NCBI GenBank assembly: GCA_036320915.1
Contig: JAXBDG010000006.1
Location: 2,542,001 to 2,606,000, forward strand
From: Linnemannia elongata
Lineage: Eukaryota; Mortierellomycota; Mortierellomycetes; Mortierellales; Mortierellaceae
Direction of reading: 5' to 3'
DNA: 64,000 nucleotides
Below the pieces are notes generated by a model that saw nothing but the letters and a program-made list of their open reading frames with translations, had not been told where the DNA came from and ran no database searches. Within the stretch, counting starts at the first letter, position 1, and each line of letters begins with the position of its first letter. Made by a program: the position numbers and the translations under genes. Positions 47,229 to 59,653 of the stretch are shown piece by piece.

Positions 47229-49909
47229 ATGACTCGTCGGAGCAGCGAAGCTGGCAGGGACACAACCACCGCCCAACCCTTGGCCACCGCAGAGCCACAC
47301 ACCCACACCCACGCCCATAACAATGCAAGCACACATGGACACTCTTCTTCCTCCTCCAACCCACAGCTCAACCAACAACCGCAACACCACCACCACCACC
47401 ATCACCACAATAGCCACCACAGCCACCACCACCACCATAATAATACAACCCAACCTACAACTGCAGCAGGAGGAGCAGCAGTGGCACGTCACCGGCTCAG
47501 CTCCGGAGCTGAACGCCACGATGCCAGTCTGGCAACCTCCATTACAAGCTCAGTCATCGAAAAGTGCGACAGTCCTGACGACACTAGCTCAATCGAGGGC
47601 TCGACCACTCACAGTCTGATCGAGGCCGAGTCTTCCTCCGCCACTGCCGACGACGACCTGCAGTGCGTGCTCAAGGACATGGAGGAATATGAATTTGTTG
47701 TTGGTGTTGCTGAAGACAGGAACAAGCGTTGCAGGAGAACCATGGAGGTAAGCTTGTTGGACTCTCTGGCTGGCTGGCTGATTGGCTCCTTCCGCTTGTA
47801 TAAGCAGCCTTACTACGTTTTTTTTCAATACTGAGCCTTATTCCGAAACAACAAGACAGGATGAAGGGAGGGAAGAGGAGGGGTCAGTGGGTGTCAGGGT
47901 GTCAGGGTGGGTGGGGGCAAAGGCAAAGGCAAAGACAAGATAAAAGAATAGTAACATGAATAATAGTAACACCATAAAGGACAATACCACAAGGATACCA
48001 CAAGGACACCAGATCTGAAAACTGAATACGAAGAGGCAAAGTACTCCACGGGCATACCAGATCGCAGGAGAACAATAAGGCATGGAGGATACTCCACAAA
48101 GGACATTGGAGTGGACGCTGGAGCGTGTTTTGTATTGCCCCCCTTCCCCCCGTGAAGTTGGCGCTTCAGTTTTCTTTTTTGTTCTCAACCCTTTGTCCTT
48201 CACCACACCACCCGGACCACAGACCATGGGATGGACAGACTGACAGAGAGACCAGTTGTCTGTATGACCCAGAAAGGATCCCTACCCGATCATCTTACCA
48301 AACTATGACTGTGCCCACAGTCGGTTGACCTGATTCCTCTTTGCCCCTCCCCTCTTTTGTCTGTCCTTCCCTCCTTCCCCTCATTCTTTCCCGTCAGACG
48401 ATTCCATACAACTTTGTCCTAGAGGATATTTATAGCTCACCCCGAGTTCTCTATTTTTTTTCTTTGTTTTTGCTATCGCCCCGTCATTTGAACCCATGTA
48501 GGATACACACGCCTTCATCTACAACTACGAAGGCATCACCGGCCATGGCTTCTTTGCCATCTTTGACGGGCACGCAGGAAAGGCTGCCGCCGACTGGTGT
48601 GGTCAACACTTTCACGAGGTATGATAGCTCGCTGTTGAAGCAATATGGTTAAAAACGCGCGTATCGTCTCTTGGCTCGCCTTTTGATTTCCGTGGGAAAT
48701 ACTCAATGCCTCATCCCTCTTTCTCTCAATATTAGGTATTTGGTCGTATTCTGGAAGAAAAGTCTGAGCAGCCAGGCGTGGATTTCCAGGAATTGGTGAA
48801 CGAGGCATTTTTGGAAGTGGATCGACAATTGGCTGAGGCCCTTCAGCAGGGCCGATCAAGTGGTTGCACTGCCATTATGGCTTACATCAGGAAGGAAGGC
48901 AACAAGGTAATTTCAGGCATACCCTGGACTTTGGACTGGACTGGGGCTGTGAATGGAACCAGCACAAACACGACGCTTTCTTTTTTTCTTTCTTGCGCGT
49001 TTTTTCTATCATTTTGTTATTTTTGGTTCTTTCGTGACGATGGCTCGACAATTTTCCCGCTGAACTCTTTTTTTTTTTTCCTTCTTCCTTTCATTTGTGT
49101 AACTGTGTCAACTAACACATTTTTCACTGCTCGTTGTCCTAAAAAAAATAGCGCGTTCTTTACACAGGAAATGTAGGCGATGCTAGAGCAGTATTGAGCC
49201 ATAAGGAACGCGCAGTTCGTCTGTCGTATGACCATAAGGGAAGTGACCATACGGAAGCACAGCGGATCCTGGACGTCGGCGGTTTTGTCATGAACAACCG
49301 TGTCAACGGTAGGTTTTTTTGTTTTCATGTCTTGGCAAAAGGATGATATAAAGGAATATGAAGAGTTAAGATTCGAGGCTTTACTGACACTCAATTTATT
49401 CTAATTTTGGCTGTTTTTGCCGGATAGGTGTGTTGGCTGTTACGAGGGCATTGGGAGACAGTTCGATGAAAGAGTTCATTATTGGCGCGCCCTATACGAC
49501 CAGGACAGAGATTGGCGCTGACAACCCATATCTCATTCTCGCCTGTGACGGAGTAAGTTTCCCCCCTCCCCCCCTTTCTTGTCTTTTATTAATTATTAAT
49601 TTACCCCTCCAAAGCATACGCGCAGACTTGCAAACACGCCACGAGGAAGGATAATGAGAGAATGGGAACAGGGAACAGCGCAGTCAGCCAATGATAATGA
49701 ATTGGAAAGGATGCTAATCATCGGCCATTTGACGTCTTCTTTTTGTTGTTTGATATTAGTTGTGGGATGTATGCAGTGATCAGGAGGCTGTGGAGTTGGT
49801 CAAGGAGGTTGTCTGTCCGACCAAGGCCAGTCAGCTTCTGTTGGAGCATGCACTTCAAAAGTTTAGCACGGACAATATCAGCGTCATGGTCGTAAGGCTA
49901 AACGTGTGA
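47229..49909 (+). CDS. PTC1: PP2C-type protein phosphatase, Ptc1-like
   Basis: Mn/Mg-dependent Ser/Thr phosphatase. In yeast the closest type, Ptc1, dampens the HOG and cell-wall MAP-kinase pathways. Exons: 47229-47747, 48502-48618, 48736-48906, 49152-49308, 49428-49552 and 49760-49909, in phase, 412 aa. PP2C motifs in order: [16 protein letters not shown] (motif 1), [10 protein letters not shown] with D195, [66 protein letters not shown] and [10 protein letters not shown]. The GVAE...CRRTMED entry is characteristic of Ptc1. The N-terminal ~145 residues are an added disordered region with two histidine clusters (about 53-70) and many Ser, Thr and Gln. Intron 1 is long (754 bp). Secure as PP2C; the Ptc1 subgroup is likely. 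Confidence 0.92.
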
Positions 49910-50542
49910 GATCTCCCCACAGGATACATTCTTAACGACGATGTATAGAGGATGCATGCACAAGTAGCATCTGCTCCCCCCTATCTTTTTCTATTTTTCT
50001 CCTGTTCCTTTCTTCTCCCGTTCGACTGGTATTTTTTTTTCGCCTCTTCTGTAGTATTCGCGTGCCTCGTGTTGTTGTTTTTTTTTTCTATTTTCGTCTT
50101 CTCTTCGGTTGCCTGGTTGCAGCTTGGAGGAGATAGTTAGTTAGTTCTTTTCTTCGTCTTGTAATTAAAAAAGGATGAATTGATCTTGAAAGCATTTTTG
50201 TAATTGAGACCTATGTGTGTTTGGTTTTGTTGGTTTTTGTGCATATGTGCGTCTGTGTTGTATGTATGTACTGTACAGTACATGTGGATAAAAAGGAGGC
50301 GGGGGGGTCAAGAATAATCGCACAGCTCATAAAGTGAGAGAGGGTTAAAAAAAAAAAAGGCAACCTTGAAGGGTGGGGACGATTAATGCTTTTTTTTTTG
50401 ATGTTTCTGTTCTTTTTAAGGTGCTGTGTTATGCAGAGCATGTAAACAAAGAACCACCCAAACAATTAAAAACAAAGCATACATATAGCCGCATCGGTCA
50501 TATTAACAAAAGGAAGTTACAAGCAGGAAGATGAAGGGAATG

Positions 50543-50578
<36 letters not shown>

Positions 50579-51896
50579 TGATGTCGAACTGTTTTGATGG
50601 GGCCTAAATGGATGATCAATCTTTTTTTTAATCTTTATTCTATCTATTCGCCTACACGTTCACGTACGCTGCATTGTGCGTGCGAGCGTTAAATGAATCG
50701 GTACAAAAGATATAAAAATAAAAACAAGAAAAGTAAGCAAGAATGATGTCGAATCAGGAAAGTACGAACGAATACTGAATCTATAGTGTTGAGCTATCAA
50801 ACTATCAGTTCAACGAAAAAAGAAAAAAAAAGCGGCGGTCAGAGTCAGTGTGTGTGTGTTCTGTTCTCGGTAAGTTTTTCATCCGAAATTCTGGGGTGTG
50901 TGTGCCAAAGGGGAGGGTTGTTTGAAAAAAGAATTAATCATTCCTTTACAGGAATTTGAATGTCCACAGCAAAGCGCACGGAGTCGATCGAAGGAATTAT
51001 GCCGGTGGGCGAGTAAAGGATAGACGAAGACGATCTGATAGATATGGAAGTGTTTAGATATGGGACAGGGGAGAGGTTGCTGAGTGGGCGAATGGAATTT
51101 GGAGACAGAAGAATAAAAAAAAAAAAAAAAAAAAAAAACGAGGGTTAACATGTGGCGGGCGGTTAATCTAAGGAAGCAATTGAAAAAAAAAACGTTGATT
51201 TGCCTAACAGATGTTTACTGTACTGCACTGCACCTGTTTGATCCCCAAGAAAACCCAAAAAAAATGAAAAAAGGTGTCATACTTTCAGGAGAAGGACGAG
51301 GAGGGGGAATGTGCGTCTGACCCTGGAGATTGTTTGAGTGTGGGTTGGGATTATAGGGTCGTGGGGTTGGCAACAAAAAAAAAAAAAAAAATGAGCTGAG
51401 TTCATCAACCTGGACTGGATGGTACATGTTTCTTTGTTTCTCCTCTCTCCTTCAACCCTTGTGTTTGATCGAAGAAGGGGCGGAGCACGAATGGAAAATT
51501 ATTTTGCCAACAACCAAAAGAAGAATGTGGTCATGTCATTTCTGATCATCTCTCAATCGTTTGTCTTATTGTTGCGCCCCTTTTCCCTTTTTTTGGCTTT
51601 GTTCTCTTTTAATCATCGAGAGAAATGTATCGAATCAGATCATGTCCGTCCGATCATTTCTTCCTGCACTGTAGTATAAAAAGGAGCAATCCTTCCTATC
51701 TTCTTATTTCTTTCTTTTTTTCTTCTTTATCTTTCGCCTACACACACACACACATACACTCTCTACTCTACGACTACAACAGCAATCGAGTACTCAAACA
51801 ACCATAACAGGACAAACCACAGCTCGGGAACAACCATTAACACAAGCAGAGGAATACAAGTCAACCGCAACAGTAACAACAACCATATCCATTACC
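49910..51896. other. Two-kilobase intergenic region with simple repeats
   Basis: Contains a (GA)n tract at 50548-50575, an A24 tract at 51115-51138 and TATAAAAAGG at 51675-51684, which may be the TATA box of the thioesterase gene (222 bp before its ATG). No coding sequence recognised on either strand. Confidence 0.45.
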
Positions 51897-53046
51897 ATGC
51901 CAGCAACAAACGCAACCATCCTCGCAGAGTCGGACTCGTCCATCACCCTCCCCTCCATCGCAGCACCCACCGCATCCATCGCAGCGCCCATCAAAACCCT
52001 CGTCGAAGCCATCAACAACCCCTCCCCTACTCCCTCTCGTCCTGTTACCCCTCCCGCCTCCGAAAAGGAACTCCTCCTCCAACAGGAGCTCGAATCTTTG
52101 GAAATCGTTATCAAGCATGCTGAGGACCCCGAGAACTGGACCCGTCGGACTGCATACTCGCTCGTCACGGATGATTACCGGATTCACCATCTTACAGCTG
52201 GGACCTTGCGCGGGGACGGGAAGCTTGGTGTAAAGCCGGCTTTGTTCCAGTCTAAGGATCAATTACAAGTTTTGTCGGTTTTGCATGTCGGGACTGATAT
52301 GTGTGGACATCCTAATATCACCCACGGTGGACTTCTTGCTACACTTCTTGAGTAAGTCCCTCTTGTTTCTTTTTTTTTTTTTTTTTTTTTTTTTTTCAAT
52401 TGAAAGGTGTTCCGTTTGTGTGAATCAATTGAAGGAGAAGGGTGTGGGAGAGTTCGGATATAAATGCAGATCAATTATTAATCGCCTTTGTGCGCCTATT
52501 TTTTTTTTTTTTTTTACTTTATGGTGCTCTCCTTATGAATAGTGAAATCACCGCAATGACTGTAAGTATATTTTCGTACCAATCATCCCACGCTCTCTTC
52601 CCTTCTTCCCGTTGTCCGCCCCTTTTTACTTTTCTTTTTTTTCTCCGTTACGCCCAACCGCCCCCTTCCACCCACTCATCCTATTAGTAACTACCGTAGA
52701 AAACTAATCTCTCCCCCTCAACCATACATCCTCTCTCTCTCTCTCTCAATAATAGGCAATCCCAAACCTCCCCGGAAAGACAGGCTTCACTGCAAACCTC
52801 AACATCAACTACCGCCACCCCTGTATCGCCGACCAGTTCCTCGTCGCTCACTCTGAAGTCACCTCCGTCGAGGGCAGAAAGGCATTTGTCAAGGCTACTC
52901 TCAAGACCGTGTCCGGTACTTTGTTGGCCGACGCCACGGCCTTGTTTGTTGCGCCCCGCGTTCCTGTGAGTCAAATCACTGAACAGTTGACCCAGGATAA
53001 GAATGCTGCCGCCGCTTCCAACGGTACTGCTGTTGCTCAGGCTTAA
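51897..53046 (+). CDS. HotDog-fold acyl-CoA thioesterase, THEM4-like
   Basis: Probable acyl-CoA thioesterase of the 4HBT/PaaI superfamily. Exons: 51897-52351, 52543-52561 (only 19 nt) and 52756-53046, giving 254 aa. The HotDog signature is MCGHPNITHGGLLATLLDE (about 135-153). Asp152, normally catalytic in this group, is created by joining GA of exon 1 to the first T of the microexon. The fold continues with TGFTANLNINYRHPC, VEGRKAFVKATLKT and LLADATALFVAP. The N-terminal ~60 residues are Ala/Thr/Pro-rich and may act as a weak mitochondrial presequence or disordered tail. Both flanking introns have good GTAAGT donors. The family is firm; the substrate chain length cannot be told. Confidence 0.88.
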
Positions 53047-53484
53047 GATGTATGAAGGAACACGCAAACAACAGGACCACCCATTAGACTTTTTTTTCTT
53101 ATTGTAATATACCACAGACACACCTTTTTAATGCTCAATCATGCCATTTTTACATTGTTGGTTGTGTCCCTGTTTCTTTGTACTGTACTTTTTTTTTTCA
53201 GCCGGTTTTGGAGAAAGAATGATGTTGGTTTGTTATTTCAGGTCTTTTTTTATTTGTTTTTTGAGTTGTTTTTCTCTTTCGAAAAAAGGATGGCAAAGGG
53301 TGATATAGTACTGGCGAATGTGCCGCGCAAACGAGTGCGAGCAGTTGTGAGGAATGAGTGCGGTCTGTTGTGTACAAAAGTGTCAAGGCGTCTGCGAAGG
53401 AGAAAGAACCCCTCCCCCTCCTCCCAACGCCACAAGCAAAAACGACTCTCGCGTTTATAAAATAAAATACAGGAGTACCCCGCT
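53047..53484. other. Convergent 3' region, thioesterase / SIP5
   Basis: 438 bp between opposing stop codons. The 3' UTRs probably run close together. AATAAA-like sites occur near 53458-53468. No gene recognised. Confidence 0.45.
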
Positions 53485-56121
53485 TCAAACAGTTTCGGGT
53501 GCGTTGCGCGATCCAGGTCCCTCGGCTTGACGATGTTTGGGAAGATCCGAGCCCTCACGAACACTACCATTACCAGCAACAGCAGTAGCTCCAGAATTAG
53601 CAGTACCAAGGTTCACCTGCGCATACCGGATCGCACGATTATCCAGCAACGCCGGTGAATCCTCTTGATCGCTGTCCGAATCGTCATCATGTCTAACACC
53701 ACGGTCACTCAAACTCTCCAGACTGACATTGTCACTCTGGCTGGGCGCCAATGGCGGAACTGGCGTCGATCCTCCGTGAACTGTGCTCGATTGCGTGGAT
53801 GACCGAGAATGTCCGGTTGCAGGTGACGCTGTTGACCCTCCCAGACGTGCTGCCGTTCCTTGTGCTCCTGGACCACCACGACCGCGATTCTGCTGAGCGG
53901 GCGAAGAAGGCGATGATGATCCTGAAGCACTCCCCTCGCCGGTCTGGCCAGCGGCAGCATTCGAACCACCAGCAGCGGCGGTAGTAGCAGCTGCAGCAGC
54001 CTCACGCGCCAAGCGCTCCTCCTCATCCTGAAGACTCTGTCGCATAGCCTCCATGATCATCAATTCCTCCAGGTCTGTGCCCATGTTGCGCATGGCTGAT
54101 AAGTATCCATTGTAGTCTTGTGCCGCCGCCGTCGAATTGGACCGTCGAGAGCCCGTTCCCTGTCGTCCCACTGCCAATCGTCTCCCCAGCGCAAAAGTCG
54201 AATTCGACATTGATGAAGATGTTGATGCCCGCCTTGATCCAGGCTGGCGCTGTGCTGCCGCCAAGATCCTACGATTCCAATCAGGCCGCAAATCATCTAT
54301 CATTTCATGAGGGAATAGGAGTGAGTAACGATAGTAATGACAATTATGCGCAGAGGAGCGTACATGGCCTATTGTTTTAGGGTCAGCAACAATAAATATA
54401 TAACGTCCCGAAAAAGTAGAACAGCAATCTTCACGAGTGAGCAGGCAGAGCACCGACCGCAGACAGTTCCGTGGCCCGTGTTTTTTTTTTCTTTCTTTTT
54501 TTTTTTTTTTTTTTTTTTGGCTTAATACATACCTGCGGCGACTACTTCTGGGCTCTTGTGGCTGGTGCTTCGTCGGCGAGTGGAAGGAGACGAGACACTT
54601 TGAGCATCTGCACCCCTGTCCACCGAACTACTTGATGGCGAGCCGGTCATGGACGAGGCAGTCTAATAAAAATAAACAAAATAAAGTAATATATCGGTCA
54701 ATGACACATTGGATGATAATCGGATGGTGAATGAGTTGGTTGGTCAAACGAGACAAAGGGGCTAAGAGTCCAGTCCTCCAAAGCAAACGAGGGGTTGAAA
54801 GGAAAGAATATATTTTACCATGTGCCCTGGAATAGGTGACCCCGGAAGACCGCTCGGCAAAAGGGCCGAGGAATAAATGACTCCGAAATGTGGCTCGACG
54901 CAGTAAGGACAGGCGGGCGATTCCGTGGGTGCGCTCTCCAGGCGCTTGAGTTGTACGAAGCACTCGGTGCACATGGGCTTGTCGCAACACCGTGTCCGGT
55001 TGATATTACGGGGATAGTACTATTCTCATCCCAAAAACAAGTCAAGTACCATCCTAATGGTTAGTATGAAGTAGAAAAAACCAGTGGTGTCATGATTATG
55101 GCAGGTTCAGGCACCGCCGTTGTGAGCAAGGCTGTTGCTCTCTCCCTGTTGTTTAAATGGTTGGTTTGGTTCCTTGGTTTGGCTCGTTGGTGTCCAGTCT
55201 GAGGTCATTGTGCTCTCAACAACCAACAACAAACAAGAAAAAGTATCCCTCGTTTTTGTGGGCGTGGAGAAACAACGGAGTAAGAGTAGAAAAAAAAGTT
55301 TCTCCACTTGTCGTTCGTGGGGTAGGGTGAAGCATGAGTAGGGAAGAGGGTGTCGTTCCCCTTATTGTTGTTAGTTCCGTCTCTATTGTCGTTACTAGCT
55401 CCTCTTGACGTGTTGTTGTCCTCCTCAGTTGTTGTTGTTGTCGTTCTTCTAGCTGTTGTCGTTCTTCTAGCTGTTGTCGTTCTTCTAGTTGTTGACGTGG
55501 GTGCCGCTGTCACTCCTGGTCAGACCTGTCTCGCTTTGTCAACCAAAATTAACACATGGTAGTGGCGGCCAGGGCTGGGCAAACACAAACAAGAGTCCGT
55601 CCACTGCTTCTTATTCACAACAGCCACCACCACTAGAAACCAAAAAAGAAACAAAAAGGGAACAAAGAGCTTACCAAGAAGCAGATGGGACACTCGATTG
55701 CGCCTTGGTACAGCCGCCTCATTTCACGCTCCTGGTCTGCCACCATCGACCTCTCAGCATAGCCCTGGCTGTTGTTATGACTGGAGCTGTTGCCTCGGGT
55801 ATGTCCTTGCGAGGAAGAAGAACGTGAGTGGGAATGAGCATGGGCTCCCTTTTGTTGTTGTTGTTGTTGTGGAGTTGGCTTTGATGTGGCAGAAACGGAG
55901 GTGGAGGCAGAAGCGGCAGCGGCGGCGGCACGTTCTTCAAGAGCATCCTCGCTGTCGTCCCAGTCTTCTAGTCCTTTATAAAAAGGAGCGAGTTTACGCT
56001 GGTGGATGAGTCGTTGGACGATCCGGAAGTCATAGTCCTGTGGGCCAGAGTAGATTCCGTTTGGGAGGAGTGTTCCCCCGTCGACATGGTCCGACTTTTC
56101 CTTTGTGGTTGTGTTTCCCAT
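53485..56121 (-). CDS. SIP5: Sip5-like RING-type zinc finger protein
   Basis: Relative of Sip5, a protein described as interacting with the Snf1 kinase. Exons: 56121-55675, 55019-54819, 54662-54533 and 54296-53485, in phase, 529 aa. It starts MGNTTTKEK, so Gly2 may be N-myristoylated (MGxxxS/T-type context). The motif IVQRLIHQRKLAPFYKGLEDW comes next, then a poly-Gln/Ser-rich linker. The zinc finger follows, CPICFLYYPRNINRTRCC, with DKPMCTECF and SPACPYC (C144 onward), interrupted by the first intron. Exon 4 begins DDLRPDWNRRILAAAQ, conserved in Sip5 proteins, followed by a helix NMGTDLEELMIMEAMRQSLQ and a long disordered Ser/Gly/Ala tail. Family assignment is good; whether it has E3 ligase activity is unknown. 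Confidence 0.88.
55441..55496. repeat. 18-bp tandem repeat, 3 copies, in SIP5 intron 1
   Basis: GTTCTTCTAGCTGTTGTC starts at 55443, 55461 and 55479. The third copy has one change (CTAGTTG). It lies within intron 55674-55020. Confidence 0.85.
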
Positions 56122-57768
56122 GCTGCGCAGAGAAGTGTGTAAGGGAGAGTGTGAGAGTGATGGGTCGCCGTGTCTGAGGTGAAAAGGAGGAGGAAGAGGA
56201 AGAGTGGGTTGAAGAAGGATAAGGGAGTGGTGGGGCGAGGGGAGTGAGGAGAAGAGAAGGAAACAAAAGGAAAAGCCCTTGTCTGGTAGAAAAGTGGCGG
56301 CGTAAAAAAAGAAAAAGGAGAGAGAAAGGGAGAAAGAGAGAAAAGTAAAGTGACCTATGGGGTTGCAGGGTAAGGATGTTAAAAGAGACAGAAGGGAAAG
56401 AAAGGTCAGTGGCTGATAGTCTGAATGGCTCATAAATACATAATACATACATATACAGTCAATCAATCAATCAATCAACATTGACTTTTTGAGCATGGGC
56501 CTTGTTTGCGCTTCTTGGTCGTGAAAGCATATTATGGCTTGGACAGTCTTCAACGACCTTTGGTAACCACTCACTGGTCGTCAGCTGCGATCGATGAGCA
56601 TGTCCTTTCATCACCCTCTCTATTTTTTTACACATACACTACTGACTTCTTCTCCTTCGGTCTCAAAATGCCAATAAAAAACAGCACTTACTGTACCTTG
56701 CTTTTGTTTTCCTTTTTGTGTAAGACAGAGAACAGGAAGACCGAGAACGAAAAAATAGAAGCAAGGACACAATGAGAAAAAAAAAAAAAAAAAAAAAAAG
56801 GAGTGACAACGAGAGGGTGTGATGTGTAGTAGAGTGGGGAGTGTGTGCGTGTAAGCGGGTGATGGGTGATGAGTAAAGACTGACGGCGAGGAGGGTGAAG
56901 AAGGTAAAAGAAAGAAGAAGGGAAAAGGACAAAGAGTGAAAGAAAAGAAAAAAATGGCGCCTTTTTTTTTTCTTCTTCTTCTGTTGGCCCTGTGGCGTGG
57001 CGAAATGGATTGGTCACTTGCCCCCCTCCTCTCCTCATCTCATCCTTGCCTGTGCTTACTTTACCCACCTCGTCTTGTCTCGCCCACTGTTGGTCCGATC
57101 CCATGGTAGACAGGCAATATGATACCCTCGTGCGTGCACCCCTTGCACTCTGTCTCTAACTCTCTTCTTCTGACAATAAGCTGTTTCTTATTCTTAATTT
57201 TTTCTTCACCCTCATCGTCCATAATCATACTGCCCTCCCTCTCTCTCTCTCTGTCCTCGAGGATATTTGTTGACACCCTATAGTTTCGTGGTTGCTTTTC
57301 TGTTGTTGTTGCTGCCGTTTTTGATGACAACAGCGGAACTTGATGAAGTCAGTAAAAAAAGGGGGGGGGGGGTCCTTTTCTTCCTTTCATCCTCTGGATC
57401 TGATTTTACTGCTTTTTCAATATTTCTTTCTTGTAAGCATTCGCATCTTCCTTTATCTGGTGTCAAAGGTCAAAGGTTGCCACAACTCTTCGCGTTCAGT
57501 TGTAAAAGCGAGGCAAAGGCAAGGGTCCTTGTTATCTCACAAACTCACAATCGCATGGCTGTCGAGAAGCATCCAGCAATCCCTTCTCTTTTCCACGCCT
57601 TCTCTCAAATCCATGTGACTACTCATGTGACTGGTCACACCAGAACGACCGCTCATTGGCCACTGATCCCCTATCCCTTTCCTCCAACGTCTTTTTTTTT
57701 TTTTTTTTTCTCCTTTGGCCAACTTTCTTCCTTCTTTTGTACATTCATACCAACGTGCAAACACGACC
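56122..57768. promoter_or_regulatory. Divergent intergenic region SIP5 / GLY1
   Basis: About 1.65 kb of low-complexity sequence: (TCAA)n at 56458-56477, A23 at 56777-56799, G12 at 57361-57372 and a T-rich run at about 57692-57709 near the GLY1 start. The open frames here are simple-sequence artefacts. No gene recognised. Confidence 0.45.
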
Positions 57769-59163
57769 ATGTCGACTCTCATCCAGCCATGGGCTTCCCG
57801 AGGACAACGTCTTGTCTCAACTCGCGCCTTTATTCTCATCAACAAAGTCAATGTTACACCTGCGCGCTCATCACTCGCGACATTCTCTTCCCTTCCTGCT
57901 CTGCACCACCGGATCGTCGCCGACTTTCGTAGTGACACTCGTAAGCAATTATTCTCCCAGATCAAATACAGTCAATTGACATTGATAAGCATGCTAAAAT
58001 TAACAGCCCCCTCCCCCCTTACTTCGTTGCTAATACGAAAATGATTAGTGACAAAGCCGACGGATGCAATGATCAAGGAGGTGATGCTGAATGCGTCAAG
58101 AGGAGACGACGTCTACGAGGAAGACGAAGCAGTTCGATCATTAGAGCACCATGTCGCACAATTGGCAGGACACGAGGCAGGTCTCTTTTGCGCATCAGGA
58201 ACCATGACAAACCAATTGGCCTTCAAGGCTTCTCTCTTGACCCCACCAGCTTCCATCCTTTGTGATCGCCGCTCGCATGTCTATCGATATGAAGCCGGAG
58301 GACTCGCCTCTCACTCCCAGCTAACCGTCAACCCTGTCCAGGCGGTGGCCAATAAGGGTCATCATATCACTGTCCAGGATCTAGAACGCGAGTTTGTGGG
58401 CGACGATGGCGATGTTCATATGGCACCAACACGATTGATCTCGTTGGAGAACACGTTGGATGGGACTGTGATGCCGCTGCAGGAAGTCCAGGCGATCCGT
58501 CGGTTTGCGAACGAGAACAAGGTCCGGTTGCATCTAGATGGAGCTCGGATATGGAATGCGGCTGTTGCGGCTGGTTGTGACTTGAAGGATTATACTCAGG
58601 AGTTTGACAGTGTCTCGCTCTGTGTTTCCAAGGGAATTGGTGCGCCTATTGGGAGTGTTCTGGTGGGTGACAAGGGTTTGATTAAGAAGGCACGACACTT
58701 TCGAAAGATGTTTGGAGGAGGCTGGAGACAGGCTGGTGGATTGGCAGCAGCAGCACATTGGTGTATTGACAATGTCTGGCCGACGATGAAGGAGACTCAT
58801 GGGTTGGCAAGGCACCTTGCGGAGGGGATTGAGAGAGTAGGAAGGGGGGCGTCGATCTATCAGCCGGTGGAAAGCAATATGGTGTTTTTGGATTTGGCGG
58901 GGTCGGGGGTGTTGTTGAGGGACTTGAGCAAGAAGTTGTTGAGAGAGAAAGGGATCCGGATTGGGAATGAGGATGCGGCAGAGGGTCAGACTCAGGTGCG
59001 GCTTGTGTTACATTGGCAGATCAATCGGGAGGCAGTGGATGATTTTATTGAAGTTGTGGGTGTTCTTGCCGAGGCGAGTGCCAGGGAAGGTCGGGTATCG
59101 TCAGGTAACGATGGTGAGAACAACAACAACAAGAAGCAGCAGTCTGTCTATGGTCGTCGGTGA
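57769..59163 (+). CDS. GLY1: Threonine aldolase (low-specificity type), likely mitochondrial
   Basis: PLP enzyme that splits L-threonine or L-allo-threonine into glycine and acetaldehyde, a glycine source in fungi. Exons: 57769-57940 and 58049-59163, in phase, 428 aa. The conserved core begins DFRSDT, with the intron directly after it, then TKPTDAMIKEVM, GDDVYEEDEAV, FCASGTMTNQLA, ISLENTLDGTVMP and HLDGARIWNAA (D221). The Schiff-base lysine K252 is in SVSLCVSKGIGAPIGS. The N-terminal 50 residues are rich in Arg, Ser and Ala with almost no acidic residues, suggesting a mitochondrial presequence that yeast Gly1 lacks. The C-terminus ends in an Asn/Lys/Gln-rich tail. Secure call; localisation is inferred. 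Confidence 0.95.
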
Positions 59164-59653
59164 TAGCCATTTGTCACTGTAGCATTATCCAACACTCCCA
59201 TAGAAGAAATAAAAAGGGAGACATGCAACCCATAAGGATGAATATGATTGGTCAGTAATCCCTGTTCAACCCCAACGCAACGGTGCCTGTCTGACTGACA
59301 TTTTTCTTTCTTTCTATGGTTTGAATGGGCGGGAAAGAATGCTCTTTTTTTTTCACTCAAGGGTGACCTGCTCTTCTTTTGTTTAGAGGCAGGAACCTCT
59401 TTCCCCTTCTTTTTTTTTTTTTTTTCTTTTCTTTTTGTTATTCTCTGCTCTCATCCATCTGACCGACCACCACCTCCCCGCCCGCCTGCAGGATTCCATC
59501 ATCACTCTCCGTGCAGGATCATCTCTCTCTTTTCTCAGGAAGGACCTTACTCATCTCTACAGTCCATCACAAACCTCAGCTGACCAAGAAGAACTCATCA
59601 TCAGGAAAAACTGCAACATCTCCTAAACCCTCAACCCCAAAAAACAACCAACT
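59164..59653. other. Intergenic region GLY1 / EHD-like gene
   Basis: 490 bp. AATAAA at 59208-59213 probably serves GLY1. It is followed by a T/C-rich leader for the next gene. Nothing else recognised. Confidence 0.45.
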
